From Lachnoclostridium sp. UBA7122 (GTDB taxonomy: Bacteria; Bacillota; Clostridia; Lachnospirales; Lachnospiraceae): 5,296 nucleotides of DNA. A program made the position numbers and the translations under genes. Shown one piece after another: positions 5,295 through 5,296 of the stretch (position 1 is its first letter; each line of letters opens with the position of its first letter). Where the stretch lies: contig DKXQ01000005.1 in assembly GCA_002493085.1 (NCBI GenBank), forward strand, positions 1 through 5,296, written 5' to 3'. The notes beneath the pieces are model-generated. The model ran no database searches, was not told the DNA's origin, and saw only the letters and a list, made by a program, of their open reading frames with translations.

Positions 5295-5296
5295 AC

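Overview
The window holds most of an Rnf operon, the ion-pumping ferredoxin:NAD+ oxidoreductase of anaerobic bacteria. It lies on the minus strand in the order rnfC-rnfD-rnfG-rnfE-rnfA-rnfB, and rnfB is cut off by the left edge after 26 codons. The CDGEAB order, the AT-rich intergenic DNA, the strong AGGAGG-type ribosome sites, the GTG starts and the sigma-A-like promoters point to a low-GC anaerobic Firmicute of class Clostridia. Lachnospiraceae is my best guess, by inference only.

Layout from right to left, the direction of transcription of the main genes: (1) 5296-5053 is mostly non-coding, with a doubtful 3' end of a gene at the edge and the promoter of a tRNA gene. (2) 5052-4980 is a complete tRNA-Thr(GGT), followed by a hairpin terminator at 4962-4926. 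(3) 4925-4534 has no protein gene. It holds signals on the opposite (+) strand: a consensus-like promoter with a perfect palindrome in its spacer, a predicted RNA of about 86 nt with a hairpin at each end, and a separate foldable block at 4652-4703. (4) 4535-4449 is the rnf promoter and 5' leader, with a near-consensus -35/-10 pair and inverted repeats that look like operators. (5) 4448-1 is the operon. Its genes are separated by 5-15 nt or overlap by 11 nt, and I see no internal terminator or promoter.

How the genes work together: RnfC (cytoplasmic, FMN/NADH site and two 4Fe-4S clusters) and RnfB (ferredoxin-side Fe-S subunit) are the soluble ends of the electron path. RnfD and RnfG carry covalently bound FMN, and the paired membrane subunits RnfA and RnfE hold a shared intramembrane Fe-S centre. 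Electron flow from reduced ferredoxin to NAD+ drives Na+ or H+ export. No gene for the flavin transferase ApbE, needed for RnfD and RnfG, is in the window.

The operon itself is ordinary apart from a cysteine- and alanine-rich cytoplasmic tail on RnfE. The least explained part is the 4534-4925 interval, where a + strand small RNA with an anti-Shine-Dalgarno stretch seems likely. These calls come from reading the sequence; no search or folding program was run.
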